From: Solidesulfovibrio sp.
Lineage (GTDB): Bacteria > Desulfobacterota > Desulfovibrionia > Desulfovibrionales > Desulfovibrionaceae
DNA: 64,000 nt
Direction of reading: 5' to 3'
NCBI RefSeq assembly: GCF_038562415.1
Contig: NZ_JBCFBA010000019.1
Location: forward strand, 1-64,000
This document shows, piece after piece, positions 28,849 through 40,522 of this stretch. A program made the position numbers and the translations under genes. Each line of letters opens with the position of its first letter. Position 1 is the stretch's first letter. The notes below the pieces were generated by a model. The model made no database searches, was not told the origin of the DNA, and worked only from the letters and a program-made list of their open reading frames with translations.

Positions 28849-28972
28849 GCGACCCTCCCATGGCGACAGTAATACGCCGCCGGCGTTTTTTTTCAACCAT
28901 GCCCCCGTAAAGGGCGCATTTGCAAAACCGCCGCCGTCTGATACCCGAAGTCACCCCAGCCAAGGAGCAACC

Positions 28973-29839
28973 ATGCGTCGCCCGTTCTCCCGGATACTGT
29001 CCCTCGTCCTGTTCTCCCTTTTCCTCGGCGCGCAGCCGGCCCAGGCCGCGTCCGAACCGGAAGGCAACAAGAAAACCCTCTACGGCATGTTCCGTCAAAG
29101 CGCCGAAGGCGGCATCAACTTCATCGATCCCCAGGAACCCGACGTCGTCTACATTCCGTTCGATGCCAAAGCCATATTGAGCGACGACCTGAACATCAAG
29201 GTGCAGGTGCAAGGCGCCGTCGTGGAGTCCTTCAGCCGCAACGGGAAAAACTATCGCCTCATCACCGTGGACAGCGTCAAGCCCATGACCGCGGAATACG
29301 GCGCCACCACCATCGCCCCCGGCCAGCACCCCGGCCTGCCCGGCACCGATGCCGCCACGGTGCACGCCTACCACAACAAGACCTGCTACCTCTACGACCG
29401 CTACGCCATCCTCGAGCGCCTCGCCCCCTATTCCGACGGCCACAGCCTGCGCGTGCTGGCCCGCAGCGCCGCCGACAACCCGGACGCGGTCTGTGAGAGC
29501 CTGGAGGGCGCGCCGCTGTTTGAAATCCCCAACGGCGGCGACTTCGCCTTCGCCGGCCTGTCGGGCGACACGCTGTTTGTCCAAAACGGCCGGGCCGAGG
29601 CCGTCCACGGCCTGCTGGCCGTCAACCTCGCCCTGCGAAAGCAGACCCTGGACGCCACCGTCTTGCCCGGCGCGAGCGTGGCCAAGGGGGTGGTGCGCTA
29701 CGCGGAAGTGGTGAAGGCGGAAGCGGGCAAGGCGAAGGCGCCCGCGGCCTGTCCGGCCGGGAAGACGGCGGCGCGGGACATGACCCTGGAATTGCGGACG
29801 GGCAAGGCCACGGCCGTCGGGAAGGTGACGTGCCGCTAG
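28973..29839 (+). CDS. Secreted hypothetical protein
   Basis: This 288-residue protein starts at ATG 28973 after AAGGAGC. The signal peptide (1-24) ends in PAQA. The mature part has a beta-rich N-terminal region, a middle containing Cys in HNKTCYLYDRYAI and DAVCESLEG, and two late cysteines (AACPAG, VTCR) that may form disulfides. No family is recognised. It is divergent from the macroglobulin gene across a 124-base gap, so the two promoters are neighbours. Confidence 0.65.
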   Translation: MRRPFSRILSLVLFSLFLGAQPAQAASEPEGNKKTLYGMFRQSAEGGINFIDPQEPDVVYIPFDAKAILSDDLNIKVQVQGAVVESFSRNGKNYRLITVDSVKPMTAEYGATTIAPGQHPGLPGTDAATVHAYHNKTCYLYDRYAILERLAPYSDGHSLRVLARSAADNPDAVCESLEGAPLFEIPNGGDFAFAGLSGDTLFVQNGRAEAVHGLLAVNLALRKQTLDATVLPGASVAKGVVRYAEVVKAEAGKAKAPAACPAGKTAARDMTLELRTGKATAVGKVTCR

Positions 29840-29998
29840 GAGCGGCGGGCTTTGGGCATTGAGGCTTGCAACGGACGCCGTCCCCATTCTAGTGTCGGCC
29901 ATGGCGACCCGCGGCAATCCGTATCGGGCGCGGGCAGCCATCGAAGAGGCGGCGTTCCCGTCAATCCAATCCCGTAACCGATCCGATGGGAGAAGGGC

Positions 29999-31459
29999 AT
30001 GAAAAGAACCCCGATACAAGTGCTCCTGCTCGTGTGTTGCCTGGCCACGCTGCTCCTGGCCGGCTGCGCCAGGCGGGGCGACGTGATCGGCCAGGCCGCG
30101 GCGAAAGAAAAAAACGCCCCCGACCTGGCCGCAGTCCGGGCCATCGCCGAGGAGGGCTTCATCTACGGCCTGCCGATCGTCATGAACTACGCGGTGGTGT
30201 ATGAGAATGCGGTCGATCGTACCTCCGGGCAGTACAAGGGGCCGATCGGTACGCTCTACAACGAGGCGCGGGTCTTCACCTACGAGGATACGACCGTCGT
30301 CACGCCCAACAGCGATACGCCGTATTCGTTCGTCTTCATGGACCTTCGCGCCGAACCCTTCGTCATTTCCGTGCCGGCCGTGGAGAAGCGACGCTACTAC
30401 AGCGTGCAGCTCGTCGACGGCAATGTCTTCAATTACGGCTATATCGGCAGCCGGGCCACGGGCAACGGCCCGGGCGACTACCTGGTCGCCGGCCCGGACT
30501 GGAAGGGCGAGGTGCCGGCCGGCATCAAGAAAGTCTTCCGGTCGAGCACGCAATTTTCCATGGGGCTGTTTCGGACCCAGCTGTTTGACGCCAAGGACAT
30601 GCCCAACGTGGTGAAGGTGCAGGCGGGCTACAAGGCGCGGCCGCTGTCGGCCTACCTGGGCAAGCCGGCCCCCGCCGCCTTGCCCCTGCCGGCCTTCCCG
30701 AAAATCGACAAGGAGCTCGTCAAGGTCGATTTCTTCGAATACCTGGATTTCGCCCTGCAGTTCGCCCCGGCCGGGCCCGAGGAGGCGGCCATCCGGGAAA
30801 AGCTCGCCCGCATCGGCGTTGGCCCGGGCAAGACCTTCGACTTCAAGGACCTGTCCCTGGCCCACAAGGCGGAAGTGCTGCTCGGCATGAAGGACGGCGC
30901 GGCCAAGGTCGACGGGAAGGTCGGGGCCATCGGCGCCGAGATCGACGGCTGGCGCCTGGCCTCGGCCTTCGGCGACCGGGCCTTCTACCACGGCGACTGG
31001 CTGCTGCGGGCCGCGGCGGCCAAGGCCGGCATCTACGGCAACGACGCGGTGGAGGCGGTCTACCCCATGGCCAAGACCCTGGCCGACGGCGAACCCCTCG
31101 ACGGCGGCAAGCACGACTACGCCATCACCTTCGCCCCCGGGCAACTGCCCCCGGTCAACGCCTTCTGGTCCATCACCATGTACGACGGCAAGACCCAGCT
31201 GCTGGTGAAAAACCCCATCGGCCGCTACCTCGTCAATTCCCCCATGCTGCCGCAGTTGCGCAGGAACCCGGACGGGTCGCTGACGATGTACATCCAGAAG
31301 GACAGGCCGGCCGGCAACAAGGCGGCCAACTGGCTGCCCGCCCCGGACGGCCCCATCTACCTGGTCATGCGCCTGTATTGGCCGAAAACGCAGGCCCCGT
31401 CGATCCTGCCGGTCGGGTCCGGCGACTGGCAGCCGCCGGCCATCGTGAAGACGCGATAA
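29999..31459 (+). CDS. DUF1254/DUF1214 lipoprotein
   Basis: This 486-residue protein has a lipoprotein signal peptide with lipobox LLLAGC (Cys22). An N-terminal DUF1254 domain (about 50-190) has FIYGLPIVMNYAV and TVVTPNSDTPYSFVFMDLRAEP. A C-terminal DUF1214 domain (about 370-480) has PPVNAFWSITMYD and PDGSLTMYIQ. Both are uncharacterised domains found together in exported proteins. The start has GGGAGAAGGG directly upstream, and an intrinsic terminator follows the stop. Confidence 0.9.
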   Translation: MKRTPIQVLLLVCCLATLLLAGCARRGDVIGQAAAKEKNAPDLAAVRAIAEEGFIYGLPIVMNYAVVYENAVDRTSGQYKGPIGTLYNEARVFTYEDTTVVTPNSDTPYSFVFMDLRAEPFVISVPAVEKRRYYSVQLVDGNVFNYGYIGSRATGNGPGDYLVAGPDWKGEVPAGIKKVFRSSTQFSMGLFRTQLFDAKDMPNVVKVQAGYKARPLSAYLGKPAPAALPLPAFPKIDKELVKVDFFEYLDFALQFAPAGPEEAAIREKLARIGVGPGKTFDFKDLSLAHKAEVLLGMKDGAAKVDGKVGAIGAEIDGWRLASAFGDRAFYHGDWLLRAAAAKAGIYGNDAVEAVYPMAKTLADGEPLDGGKHDYAITFAPGQLPPVNAFWSITMYDGKTQLLVKNPIGRYLVNSPMLPQLRRNPDGSLTMYIQKDRPAGNKAANWLPAPDGPIYLVMRLYWPKTQAPSILPVGSGDWQPPAIVKTR

Positions 31460-31480
31460 CATCCCGGACAGACGCGAAAA

Positions 31481-31510
31481 AGGGGGTCGCTAAGGCGGCC
31501 CCCTCGTTTT
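31481..31510 (+). terminator. Intrinsic terminator after the DUF1254 gene
   Basis: A 10-base stem (AGGGGGTCGC with GCGGCCCCCT, one G:U pair, loop TAAG) is followed by CGTTTT. Confidence 0.75.
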
Positions 31511-31537
31511 GGCGATGTCCCGCCGTCCGGGGCCTGC

Positions 31538-32359
31538 TCAGGGCGTCTCGCGGGCGAAGGCGGCGGCCTCCCGGACATGCGCCTCGCTCGGCCGGACCCC
31601 GGTGTAGAGCACGAACTGCTCCAGGGCCTGCAGGACGATGATGTCGGTGCCGGCGATCAGCCGTTTGCCGTGGGCCCGGGCCCGGGCCAGAAACGGCGTC
31701 TCGGCCGGCATGGCCACGACATCGAAGGCCGTGTCGCAGGCCTGGATCGTGTCCTCGGGAAAGGCCAGGGCATTCTCCTCGGGGCCGCGCATGCCCAGGG
31801 GGGTGGCATTGATCAAAAGCGGCGCGGACCGCTCCCCGAGGCCGGCCTGCCAGGCATAGCCGTAGGCGGCGGCCAGGGCCGGTCCCGTGGCCGTGTTGCG
31901 GGCCACGATGCGGCCGTGGTCGAAGCCCAGGCCCTTGAGGGCGGCGGCCACGGCCTTGGCCATGCCGCCGCTGCCGCGAAGGACAAAGGGTGTTGCGGGC
32001 GCGATGCCGGCTTGGGCCACCAGTTCGCGTACGGCCAGGTAGTCGGTGTTGTAGCCGGTAAGCACGCCCGCGTCGTTGACGATGGTGTTGACGGAAGCGA
32101 TGGCCGCGGCCGAGGCCGCAAGGCCGTCGAGCAGCGGGATGACCGCTTCCTTAAACGGCATGGAAATGGCGCAGCCGCGCACGCCCAGCGCCCGCACGCC
32201 GCCGATGGCCGCCGGCAGGTCCGTCGTCGTGAACGCCTTGTAGACAAAATCGAGGCCGAGCAGTTCGTAGAGGCGGTTGTGGAAGCGCGAGCCGAAATTG
32301 CCGGGCCGCGCGGCCAGGGACATGCACAGCGTGGTGTCGCGCCCGATGGGTGGTTTCAC
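31538..32359 (-). CDS. Shikimate dehydrogenase-like protein (AroE/SDH-L family)
   Basis: This 273-residue protein starts at GTG 32359, seven bases after GGGAGG. The substrate half has CAISMPFKEAVIPLLD, with the catalytic Lys, and SVNTIVNDAGVLTGYNTDYLA, with the catalytic Asp. The nucleotide-binding half has VLRGSGGMAKAVAAALKGLG, lacking the canonical GxGGxx order of true AroE. This and its isolated position suggest the SDH-L paralogue class rather than the main shikimate-pathway enzyme. It lies 12 bases downstream of the Smr gene, so the two form an operon. Confidence 0.8.
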   Translation of the reverse strand: MKPPIGRDTTLCMSLAARPGNFGSRFHNRLYELLGLDFVYKAFTTTDLPAAIGGVRALGVRGCAISMPFKEAVIPLLDGLAASAAAIASVNTIVNDAGVLTGYNTDYLAVRELVAQAGIAPATPFVLRGSGGMAKAVAAALKGLGFDHGRIVARNTATGPALAAAYGYAWQAGLGERSAPLLINATPLGMRGPEENALAFPEDTIQACDTAFDVVAMPAETPFLARARAHGKRLIAGTDIIVLQALEQFVLYTGVRPSEAHVREAAAFARETP

Positions 32360-32371
32360 CGGCGGCCTCCC

Positions 32372-33106
32372 TCAGCCGAAATCCGGCCAGTCCTTTTCGA
32401 AGCGTACCTTCCCCTTGGTCTTCTTGAATTTGCGCAGCAGCACGTAGAGGGCGCCGGCGCCGCCGTGGCGGGGCTGGGCCGTGGAAAAGGCCAGGACCAC
32501 GCGTTTTAAGGGGTCGCGGGTCAGCCAGGACTTGAGTTCTTCCTTGAGCACGGGGATGCCGCCGGGGGAATTGGCGCCGCGTCCGGGGATGACGAGCAGG
32601 CAGCGCTTGCCGGCAAGGTAGTGTTCGCGCACGAAGTGGAGCAGCGACAGCTGGGCCTGGTCGGCGTTGAGGCCGTGGAGGTCGAAGTGGGCCTCGGGGG
32701 AGAACTGGCCGGCGCGCAGTTGGCGGTAGACCTTGGGGTCGAGGTCGGTGACGAAGCCCTGGACGTATTCGTCGCTGTATTCCAGGGTGAATTCCACCTT
32801 GCCCGACACGAGGTCCTGGAGGGCGGCCAGGGCTTTCTGTTCCTCGTCGGCCGGCGTGGGGGGCGTGGGCGGCGGGGCGGCGGGGTGGACGTCGCGACCC
32901 TTGGTCTTTTCGCGGTCCATGGGGTCGACGCCGCTCATGGCCCGGAAAAAGGCGGTTTCGTCGGTGTCCGCCGGGGTGGCCGGCGCTTCGGCCTTGGCCA
33001 CGGCCTTGGCCACGATGTCCGGGACGTGTTTTTTCTTGGCGACCTTGAGGCCCTTGAGGGCGTCGGCGAAGGGACGGTTGGCGTCCGCGGGATCCTTTTT
33101 CGACAT
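32372..33106 (-). CDS. Smr domain protein
   Basis: This 244-residue protein has a basic, disordered N-terminus (1-90) with a proline stretch (PPPTPPTPADEE). The C-terminal Smr domain (about 140-240) has the hallmark HFDLHGLNADQA, LVIPGRGANSPGG and VVLAFSTAQPRHGGAGALYVLL motifs. Smr domains are nucleases or nucleic-acid binders; MutS2 and YdaL types are examples. This is a stand-alone YdaL-like member, so a ribosome-rescue or RNA-cleavage role is possible but unproven. It is divergent from cbpA. Confidence 0.88.
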   Translation of the reverse strand: MSKKDPADANRPFADALKGLKVAKKKHVPDIVAKAVAKAEAPATPADTDETAFFRAMSGVDPMDREKTKGRDVHPAAPPPTPPTPADEEQKALAALQDLVSGKVEFTLEYSDEYVQGFVTDLDPKVYRQLRAGQFSPEAHFDLHGLNADQAQLSLLHFVREHYLAGKRCLLVIPGRGANSPGGIPVLKEELKSWLTRDPLKRVVLAFSTAQPRHGGAGALYVLLRKFKKTKGKVRFEKDWPDFG

Positions 33107-33239
33107 GGCGGCGCAGGCTAGCGGCAAGGCCGGCCCTTGGCAAGCGGCCCTTGGGAAAACGGCGCGGAGACTGGCCTTTGGCCCCGCCCTGGTATAGGAT
33201 TGCAACGGCCGGGACCGCCGGGATAATCCGCCGGGATGG

Positions 33240-33267
33240 TTGACGGAATCACGGTGCGACTTATTAT
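33240..33267 (+). promoter_or_regulatory. Promoter candidate for the cbpA-cbpM-clpB operon
   Basis: TTGACG (33240-33245), 16 bases and TATTAT (33262-33267) lie 47 bases upstream of the cbpA start. Neither a CIRCE inverted repeat nor a convincing sigma-32 site (CTTGAAA with CCCCAT) is visible, so heat-shock control, if any, is not obvious here. Confidence 0.6.
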
Positions 33268-33314
33268 GTAAACTTGCCGGACAACCAGCCGGACCAACGG
33301 GAGAAGTTGCCACT

Positions 33315-34328
33315 ATGAGCGTGGAATATAAGGACTATTACAAGCTCCTCGGCGTCAGCAAGACTGCCGGCCAGGAAGAGATTTCCAAGGCTTTCAAGAA
33401 GCTGGCCCGGAAGCACCATCCCGACCTCAATCCCAACGATCCCGAGGCCGAGAAGAAGTTCAAGGAATTCAACGAAGCCTACGAGGTGCTCAAGGACCCG
33501 GAAAAGCGCAAGCTCTACGATTCCCTCGGTCCCAACTGGCAGCACGGCCAGAATTTCCAGCGTCCGTCCGGGTTCGAGGGCGGGGGCTACCATTTCAGCA
33601 ACGGCGGCCAGCAGTTCGACGCCGGCGCCTTCTCGGACTTTTTCGAGACGATCTTCGGCGGCGCGGGCGGGGGGGGCGGCCGGGGCCGGTTCGAGCGCGG
33701 CGGCAGCTTCAGCGACCTGGGCGGCGGGTTCGGCGGCTTCGGCGGCGGCTATTCGCCCGGGCCGACGCGCGGCTCCGACGCCAACGCCACCCTGGAGCTG
33801 ACCCTGGAGGAGGCCTACAAGGGCGGGGCCAAGGCCATCACCCTCCAGGAGCAGACCATCGGCCCCGACGGCTCGCCCCGCCTGGGCACCAAGACGCTCA
33901 ATGTCAACATCCCCTCCGGCGTGCGCGAGGGCGGCAAGATCCGGCTGTCCGGCCAGGGCAACCCCGGCCGGGCCGGCGGGCGGGCCGGCGACCTGTACCT
34001 CAAGGTCAAGATCCTGCCCCACGCCCTGTTCAAGCTGGAGGACGGCAACGTCATTTTGGACCTGCCGCTGGCCCCCTGGGAAGCGGCGCTGGGCGCCAAG
34101 GTGCGGGTGCCGACCCTCGACGGCGCGGTGGAAATGAACATCCCGGCCGGCTCCTCGTCCGGCCGCAAGTTGCGCCTTTCCGGCAAGGGCCTGGGCGGCC
34201 AGGGCAAGCGCGGCGACCAGCTGGTGCGCCTCATGGTGCAGGTGCCGCCGAGCGCCACGGACGAGCAGCGCGAGCTTTGGGAAAAGCTCGCCGCCGCGTC
34301 GTCGGATTTCAGCCCCCGGTCGTTTTAG
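33315..34328 (+). CDS. cbpA: DnaJ-like co-chaperone CbpA
   Basis: This 337-residue protein has an N-terminal J domain (7-73) with the DnaK-activating HPD in RKHHPDLN. A Gly/Phe-rich region (about 95-155) follows, and then two C-terminal substrate-binding beta domains (about 160-335). The zinc-finger domain of DnaJ is absent, which identifies it as a CbpA-type co-chaperone of DnaK. The immediate downstream neighbour is its modulator cbpM, followed by clpB, forming a protein-quality-control operon. Confidence 0.93.
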   Translation: MSVEYKDYYKLLGVSKTAGQEEISKAFKKLARKHHPDLNPNDPEAEKKFKEFNEAYEVLKDPEKRKLYDSLGPNWQHGQNFQRPSGFEGGGYHFSNGGQQFDAGAFSDFFETIFGGAGGGGGRGRFERGGSFSDLGGGFGGFGGGYSPGPTRGSDANATLELTLEEAYKGGAKAITLQEQTIGPDGSPRLGTKTLNVNIPSGVREGGKIRLSGQGNPGRAGGRAGDLYLKVKILPHALFKLEDGNVILDLPLAPWEAALGAKVRVPTLDGAVEMNIPAGSSSGRKLRLSGKGLGGQGKRGDQLVRLMVQVPPSATDEQRELWEKLAAASSDFSPRSF

Positions 34329-34347
34329 CGCCGCAAGCGAGGTCGCC

Positions 34348-34665
34348 ATGGACATCAAGCAAATCGTCACCATCGCCACCGTGCCCGCCCGGTCCGAGCG
34401 CCTGAGCTTCGCCCAGGTCCAGGAGCTGACGGGACTGCACCCGACCGTCGTCGGCGAACTGATCGAGCTGGGCTGGATCAATCCGGAACGCACCACGGCC
34501 GACGCCTATCTGTTCCGGCCGCGCGATATCTATCGCTTGCGCAAGTTCGACCGCATCAGCCGCGATTTCGACCTGCCGGTCCTGGGGGCGAGCATTGTGG
34601 TCGATCTTCTGGAGCGCATCGAATACCTGGAAGATAAGGTGCGCGAAATGAGCCGGCTTTTGTAG
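34348..34665 (+). CDS. cbpM: Chaperone modulator CbpM
   Basis: This 105-residue protein has a MerR-like winged helix fold with LSFAQVQELTGLHPTVVGELIELGWINPE, followed by RDIYRLRKFDRISRDFDLPVLGASIVVDLLERI. CbpM binds the J domain of CbpA and blocks its interaction with DnaK. It lies 19 bases downstream of cbpA, as is usual for the pair. Confidence 0.85.
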   Translation: MDIKQIVTIATVPARSERLSFAQVQELTGLHPTVVGELIELGWINPERTTADAYLFRPRDIYRLRKFDRISRDFDLPVLGASIVVDLLERIEYLEDKVREMSRLL

Positions 34666-34732
34666 GCCGACGCCATTGCATTTCAACACAAGGATATTAT
34701 CTCTGACGCACTGACGGAGGAGGTTGCCATAT

Positions 34733-37333
<2,601 letters not shown>

Positions 37334-37362
37334 TCCGGCCGGGCAAGGCGGCCATCGAAACG

Positions 37363-37397
37363 ACGGGGTTTCGCCGTGGGGCGGAACCCCGTTTTTT
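37363..37397 (+). terminator. Intrinsic terminator after clpB
   Basis: The arm ACGGGGTT (37363-37370), extended by CGCC/GGCG, pairs with AACCCCGT (37385-37392) and runs into a T tract. It abuts the 3' end of the convergent kinase gene. Confidence 0.88.
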
Positions 37398-38843
37398 TCA
37401 GGCGGCCGGACAGGGCGCGTCGGCGAGTTCGAAGGGCGCGGACAGGGTGAAGGTGGTGCCGTGGCCAGGCAGGCTCGTGGCGCCGAGGTTGCCGCCGAGG
37501 ATGGCGGTATGGCTCCGGGCGATGGCCAGGCCGACGCCGAGGCCGCCCTGGCTGCGGATGAGCACGTTGTCCTTCTCGGCAAAGGGCTCGAACAGGTGCG
37601 GCAGGCGCTCGGGCTCGATGCCCGGCCCGGAGTCGACGATGCCGGCGACGAGGAACAGCCGGCCCTTGTGCGGCGTGGTGGCCGAGAGGGTCACCGCAAC
37701 CTGGCCGGACGTGGTGAACTTGATGGCGTTGCCGACCAGGATTTCGACGACGCGCGCGAAACGGGCGCCATCGCCCCGCAGGAGGCAAGGCAGGTCCGGG
37801 CGCGCCTGGTAGGTGAGGCACAGGCCCTTGCGTTGGGCCTGTGCCTCGGCGGGTTTCAGGACGTCCTGCAGGAACGTCGCCGGGTCGAACAGGGCCACCT
37901 CCCGCCCCTCCAGGCCGCTGGTCAGGCCGGACAGCTCCAGGAGTTCCCTGACCTGGTCGTTGAGGGCCAGGCCCGATTTGCGGGCGTCCTCGAGGTAGGA
38001 GCGCTGTTCGGGCGAAAGCTTGGTGCCAAGCGTCAGGTCGAGCATGCCCAGCACCCCGTTTAAGGGGGTGCGCAGCTCGTGGCTGAGGATGGACAGGAAG
38101 GCGCTTTTGGCCTGGCTCGCCGCCTCGGCGCGCCGCCGGCCCCGGAGGATGGCCGCGGCGCCGTAGCCGATGGCAAGCGCCCCCACGGCCCAGATCACGG
38201 CGAAAAGCAGGCCGGCCTCGCCAAGGCTGGAGCCCTGGGTCGCCAGGTAGCGCCCGGCCGGCAGGGAAACGCTGATGCCGCCGCGCACGTCGCCGAGCTT
38301 GTAGCCCTGCTTGGCATGGCAGGGCAGGCAGGGCTCGGTCACGAAAAGCGGCGCCATGTACAGGAATTGCAGGGGCGAGGCGACGGTGTCGAGTTCCGCG
38401 ACTTCGCGCGTGCCGTTCTCGAAGCGTGTCAGGGCCTTTTTTTCCCAGTCCGAGGGGGCGTTTTGCGGCCGCAGCGGGGTCAGGCTCGTGATGTGCAGGC
38501 GCGGATGGTCTTCCCGCACGGCGAGTTCGGAAATCTGCCGGGTCATGAAGGCGGGATTGATGCGGGCCAGGGGCTGGCCGGCGGCGGTTTCCAGGCTGCG
38601 GCCTTCCGGGGGCAGGTAGGGGTTGGGGACGGTGTCCTCGTCGACGAACACGTACACGCCGCCGTGGCGGGCATTCCATTCGCGGGTGACGACGATCAGG
38701 TCGAAATAGGCCCGGGCCGCCTCGAGCATCATGTCCCGGACATGCCGATGGTGGGTGTGGGCCTGGATGACGAACAGGGTGGCGAGAAGCAGCGTCCAGG
38801 CGGCGATGGCCAGGGCGGGGATGCGGGCGTTGCTTCTCGTCAT
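37398..38843 (-). CDS. Histidine kinase with haem-binding (CxxCH) periplasmic domain
   Basis: This 481-residue membrane kinase has membrane segment 1 (10-27) and a periplasmic DUF3365/Tll0287-like domain (about 28-215). That domain carries a c-type haem site CLPCH (Cys172, Cys175, His176) in FVTEPCLPCHAKQGYKLGDVRGG. Membrane segment 2 (about 220-245) is followed by HisKA with H-box LSILSHELRTPLNGV and an HATPase domain (EILVGNAIKFTTSG, DSGPGIE, GLGVGLAIA). It has no receiver domain, and no response regulator is adjacent. The covalent haem suggests redox, oxygen or NO sensing. It is convergent with clpB and divergent from thiM. Confidence 0.88.
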   Translation of the reverse strand: MTRSNARIPALAIAAWTLLLATLFVIQAHTHHRHVRDMMLEAARAYFDLIVVTREWNARHGGVYVFVDEDTVPNPYLPPEGRSLETAAGQPLARINPAFMTRQISELAVREDHPRLHITSLTPLRPQNAPSDWEKKALTRFENGTREVAELDTVASPLQFLYMAPLFVTEPCLPCHAKQGYKLGDVRGGISVSLPAGRYLATQGSSLGEAGLLFAVIWAVGALAIGYGAAAILRGRRRAEAASQAKSAFLSILSHELRTPLNGVLGMLDLTLGTKLSPEQRSYLEDARKSGLALNDQVRELLELSGLTSGLEGREVALFDPATFLQDVLKPAEAQAQRKGLCLTYQARPDLPCLLRGDGARFARVVEILVGNAIKFTTSGQVAVTLSATTPHKGRLFLVAGIVDSGPGIEPERLPHLFEPFAEKDNVLIRSQGGLGVGLAIARSHTAILGGNLGATSLPGHGTTFTLSAPFELADAPCPAA

Positions 38844-38974
38844 GCTCGCTTCATACGAAAAAATGGGGAAAAGGAAAAGCGACAAACGGCCGCGTTGCCA
38901 ACCGTCTTCGGACCGGATAGGTTCGCGCCGCACCTGGAATACGACCAGGCAACCGCAACCGCACGGATACCGTC

Positions 38975-39775
38975 ATGACCTTCGCCGCCGCCGTTTTCCG
39001 CGACCTGGACCGCCTGCGCGCCGCCAAGCCCCTGGTGGTCAACATCACCAACAACGTCGTCACCAATACCACGGCCAACGCCCTGCTGGCCCTGGGGGCC
39101 TCGCCGGCCATGACCCATCATCCCGTGGACGCGGCCGAGCTGGCCGCCCTGGCCGGGGCGGTGGTGTGCAACATGGGCACCCCCGGTGAGGAGAACGTGG
39201 CCGCCATGCTGGCCGCGGCCGCCGCGGCCCGTGACGCCGGCGTGCCCGTGATCTTCGATCCCGTGGCCGCCGGCGTCACCTCGCGGCGCCGCGAAGTGGC
39301 CCGGGCCATGCTCGACGCCGGCCCCCTGGCCGCCATCCGGGGCAACGCCTCGGAGATCCTGGCCCTGGCCGGGGAAAAGGCCGCCGCCAAGGGCGCGGAC
39401 AGCCGCCACGACAGCCTGGAGGCGGCCGAGGCCGCCGCTCGCCTGGCCGGCCGGCTCGGCTGCGTGGTCTGCGTCAGCGGCGTGGTGGATGTGGTCACCG
39501 ATGGCGCCAGACGCCGGGACCTGGCCGGCGGCCACGCCCTGATGCCGCTGGTGACCGGCCTTGGCTGCACGGCCACGGCCTTTGTCGGCGCGTTCACGGC
39601 GGTTGCCGACGATTATTTCTCGGCCACGCTCCACGCCATGGCCGTCATGGCCGCCGCCGGCAGCCTGGCCGGGGCCGGCGCGGCCGGGCCGGGCAGCTTT
39701 TTCACGCGCTTCCTCGACGCCGCCTATTGCCTGACCGAGGCCGACATCGCCGCCGGGGCGCGGCTGACCGCATGA
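38975..39775 (+). CDS. thiM: Hydroxyethylthiazole kinase
   Basis: This 266-residue enzyme phosphorylates 4-methyl-5-(2-hydroxyethyl)thiazole for thiamine salvage. Characteristic segments are [52 protein letters not shown] and the ATP/catalytic motif [16 protein letters not shown] with its conserved Cys. It overlaps thiE by ATGA, so translation is coupled. No TPP riboswitch was found in the 131-base leader. Confidence 0.95.
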   Translation: MTFAAAVFRDLDRLRAAKPLVVNITNNVVTNTTANALLALGASPAMTHHPVDAAELAALAGAVVCNMGTPGEENVAAMLAAAAAARDAGVPVIFDPVAAGVTSRRREVARAMLDAGPLAAIRGNASEILALAGEKAAAKGADSRHDSLEAAEAAARLAGRLGCVVCVSGVVDVVTDGARRRDLAGGHALMPLVTGLGCTATAFVGAFTAVADDYFSATLHAMAVMAAAGSLAGAGAAGPGSFFTRFLDAAYCLTEADIAAGARLTA

Positions 39776-40410
39776 GCCGGCCCCCCTTCGACCTGGGCGT
39801 CTACCTGGTCACGGACCGGCCGGCGCTTCTGGGACGCGACCTGCTGGAGGTGGTGGCGGCGGCCGTGGCCGGCGGGGCGAGCCTGGTGCAGTTGCGCGAA
39901 AAGGCCGCGGCCACCCGGGAATTCGTGGAACTGGCCCGGGCGGTCCTGGCCGTCACGCGGCCGCGCGGCGTGCCGCTGCTGGTCAACGACCGCCTGGACG
40001 TGGCCCTGGCCGCCGGGGCCGACGGGGTCCACGTGGGCCAGGACGACATGCATCCGGCCGATGTCCGGGCGCTGCTCGGCCCCGATGCCCTTATCGGCCT
40101 GTCGGTGACGGGCGAGGCGGAAACGCGCGCCGCCGCCGGGTTGCCCGTGGACTATCTGGGCGCCGGGCCGGTCTTCGCCACGGCCACCAAGAAGGACGCC
40201 GGCGCGCCCCAGGGGCTTGCGGGCCTCTCGCGCATGGTCGCCCTGGCCCAGGTGCCGGTGGTGGCCATCGGCGCCATCACGCTGGCCAATGCCGCCTCGG
40301 TCCTGGCCACGGGCGTGGCCGGGCTGGCCGTGGTCTCGGCGGTGTGTTCGGCCGCCGATCCGGCCGTAGCGGCGGCGGCCCTGCGGCGCATCGTCCGGGA
40401 GCGGGCCTAG
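39772..40410 (+). CDS. thiE: Thiamine-phosphate synthase
   Basis: This 212-residue TIM-barrel enzyme joins thiazole phosphate with hydroxymethylpyrimidine diphosphate to form thiamine phosphate. Motifs are LYLVTDR-like [66 protein letters not shown] and [12 protein letters not shown]. Start and thiM stop share ATGA. ThiM and ThiE act consecutively. No thiD or de novo pathway gene is in the window. Confidence 0.96.
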   Translation: MSRPPFDLGVYLVTDRPALLGRDLLEVVAAAVAGGASLVQLREKAAATREFVELARAVLAVTRPRGVPLLVNDRLDVALAAGADGVHVGQDDMHPADVRALLGPDALIGLSVTGEAETRAAAGLPVDYLGAGPVFATATKKDAGAPQGLAGLSRMVALAQVPVVAIGAITLANAASVLATGVAGLAVVSAVCSAADPAVAAAALRRIVRERA

Positions 40411-40466
40411 GGCGTTGCGAAGCTGCGACACGGGGCCGTCAGGTTCCGCCGGGCTGGCCCATGAAA

Positions 40467-40501
40467 AACGGGGGCCGGGGAAACAATCCCCGGCCCCCGT
40501 T
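40467..40501. terminator. Strong bidirectional terminator between thiE and the DUF1566 gene
   Basis: A perfect 15-base stem (AACGGGGGCCGGGGA / TCCCCGGCCCCCGTT) encloses a 5-base loop. On the minus strand it is followed by TTTTT, ideal for the DUF1566 gene. On the plus strand only TCG follows, so it is weaker for thiE. Confidence 0.9.
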
Positions 40502-40522
40502 CGCGTTGGCGGCAGGTGGCTC

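Noticed and set aside
23374-28872. Very long open frame antisense to the macroglobulin gene
   Set aside because: It is a GC-rich shadow with low-complexity Gly/Arg/His composition and no motif; the opposite strand encodes a clear macroglobulin with CLEQ.
33107-33314. CIRCE element before the chaperone operon
   Set aside because: The TTAGCACTC-N9-GAGTGCTAA inverted repeat is absent, and no convincing sigma-32 promoter is seen.
38844-38974. TPP riboswitch upstream of thiM
   Set aside because: The leader lacks the CUGAGA and ACCUGAUCUGG-type conserved segments, so no thiamine riboswitch can be called.
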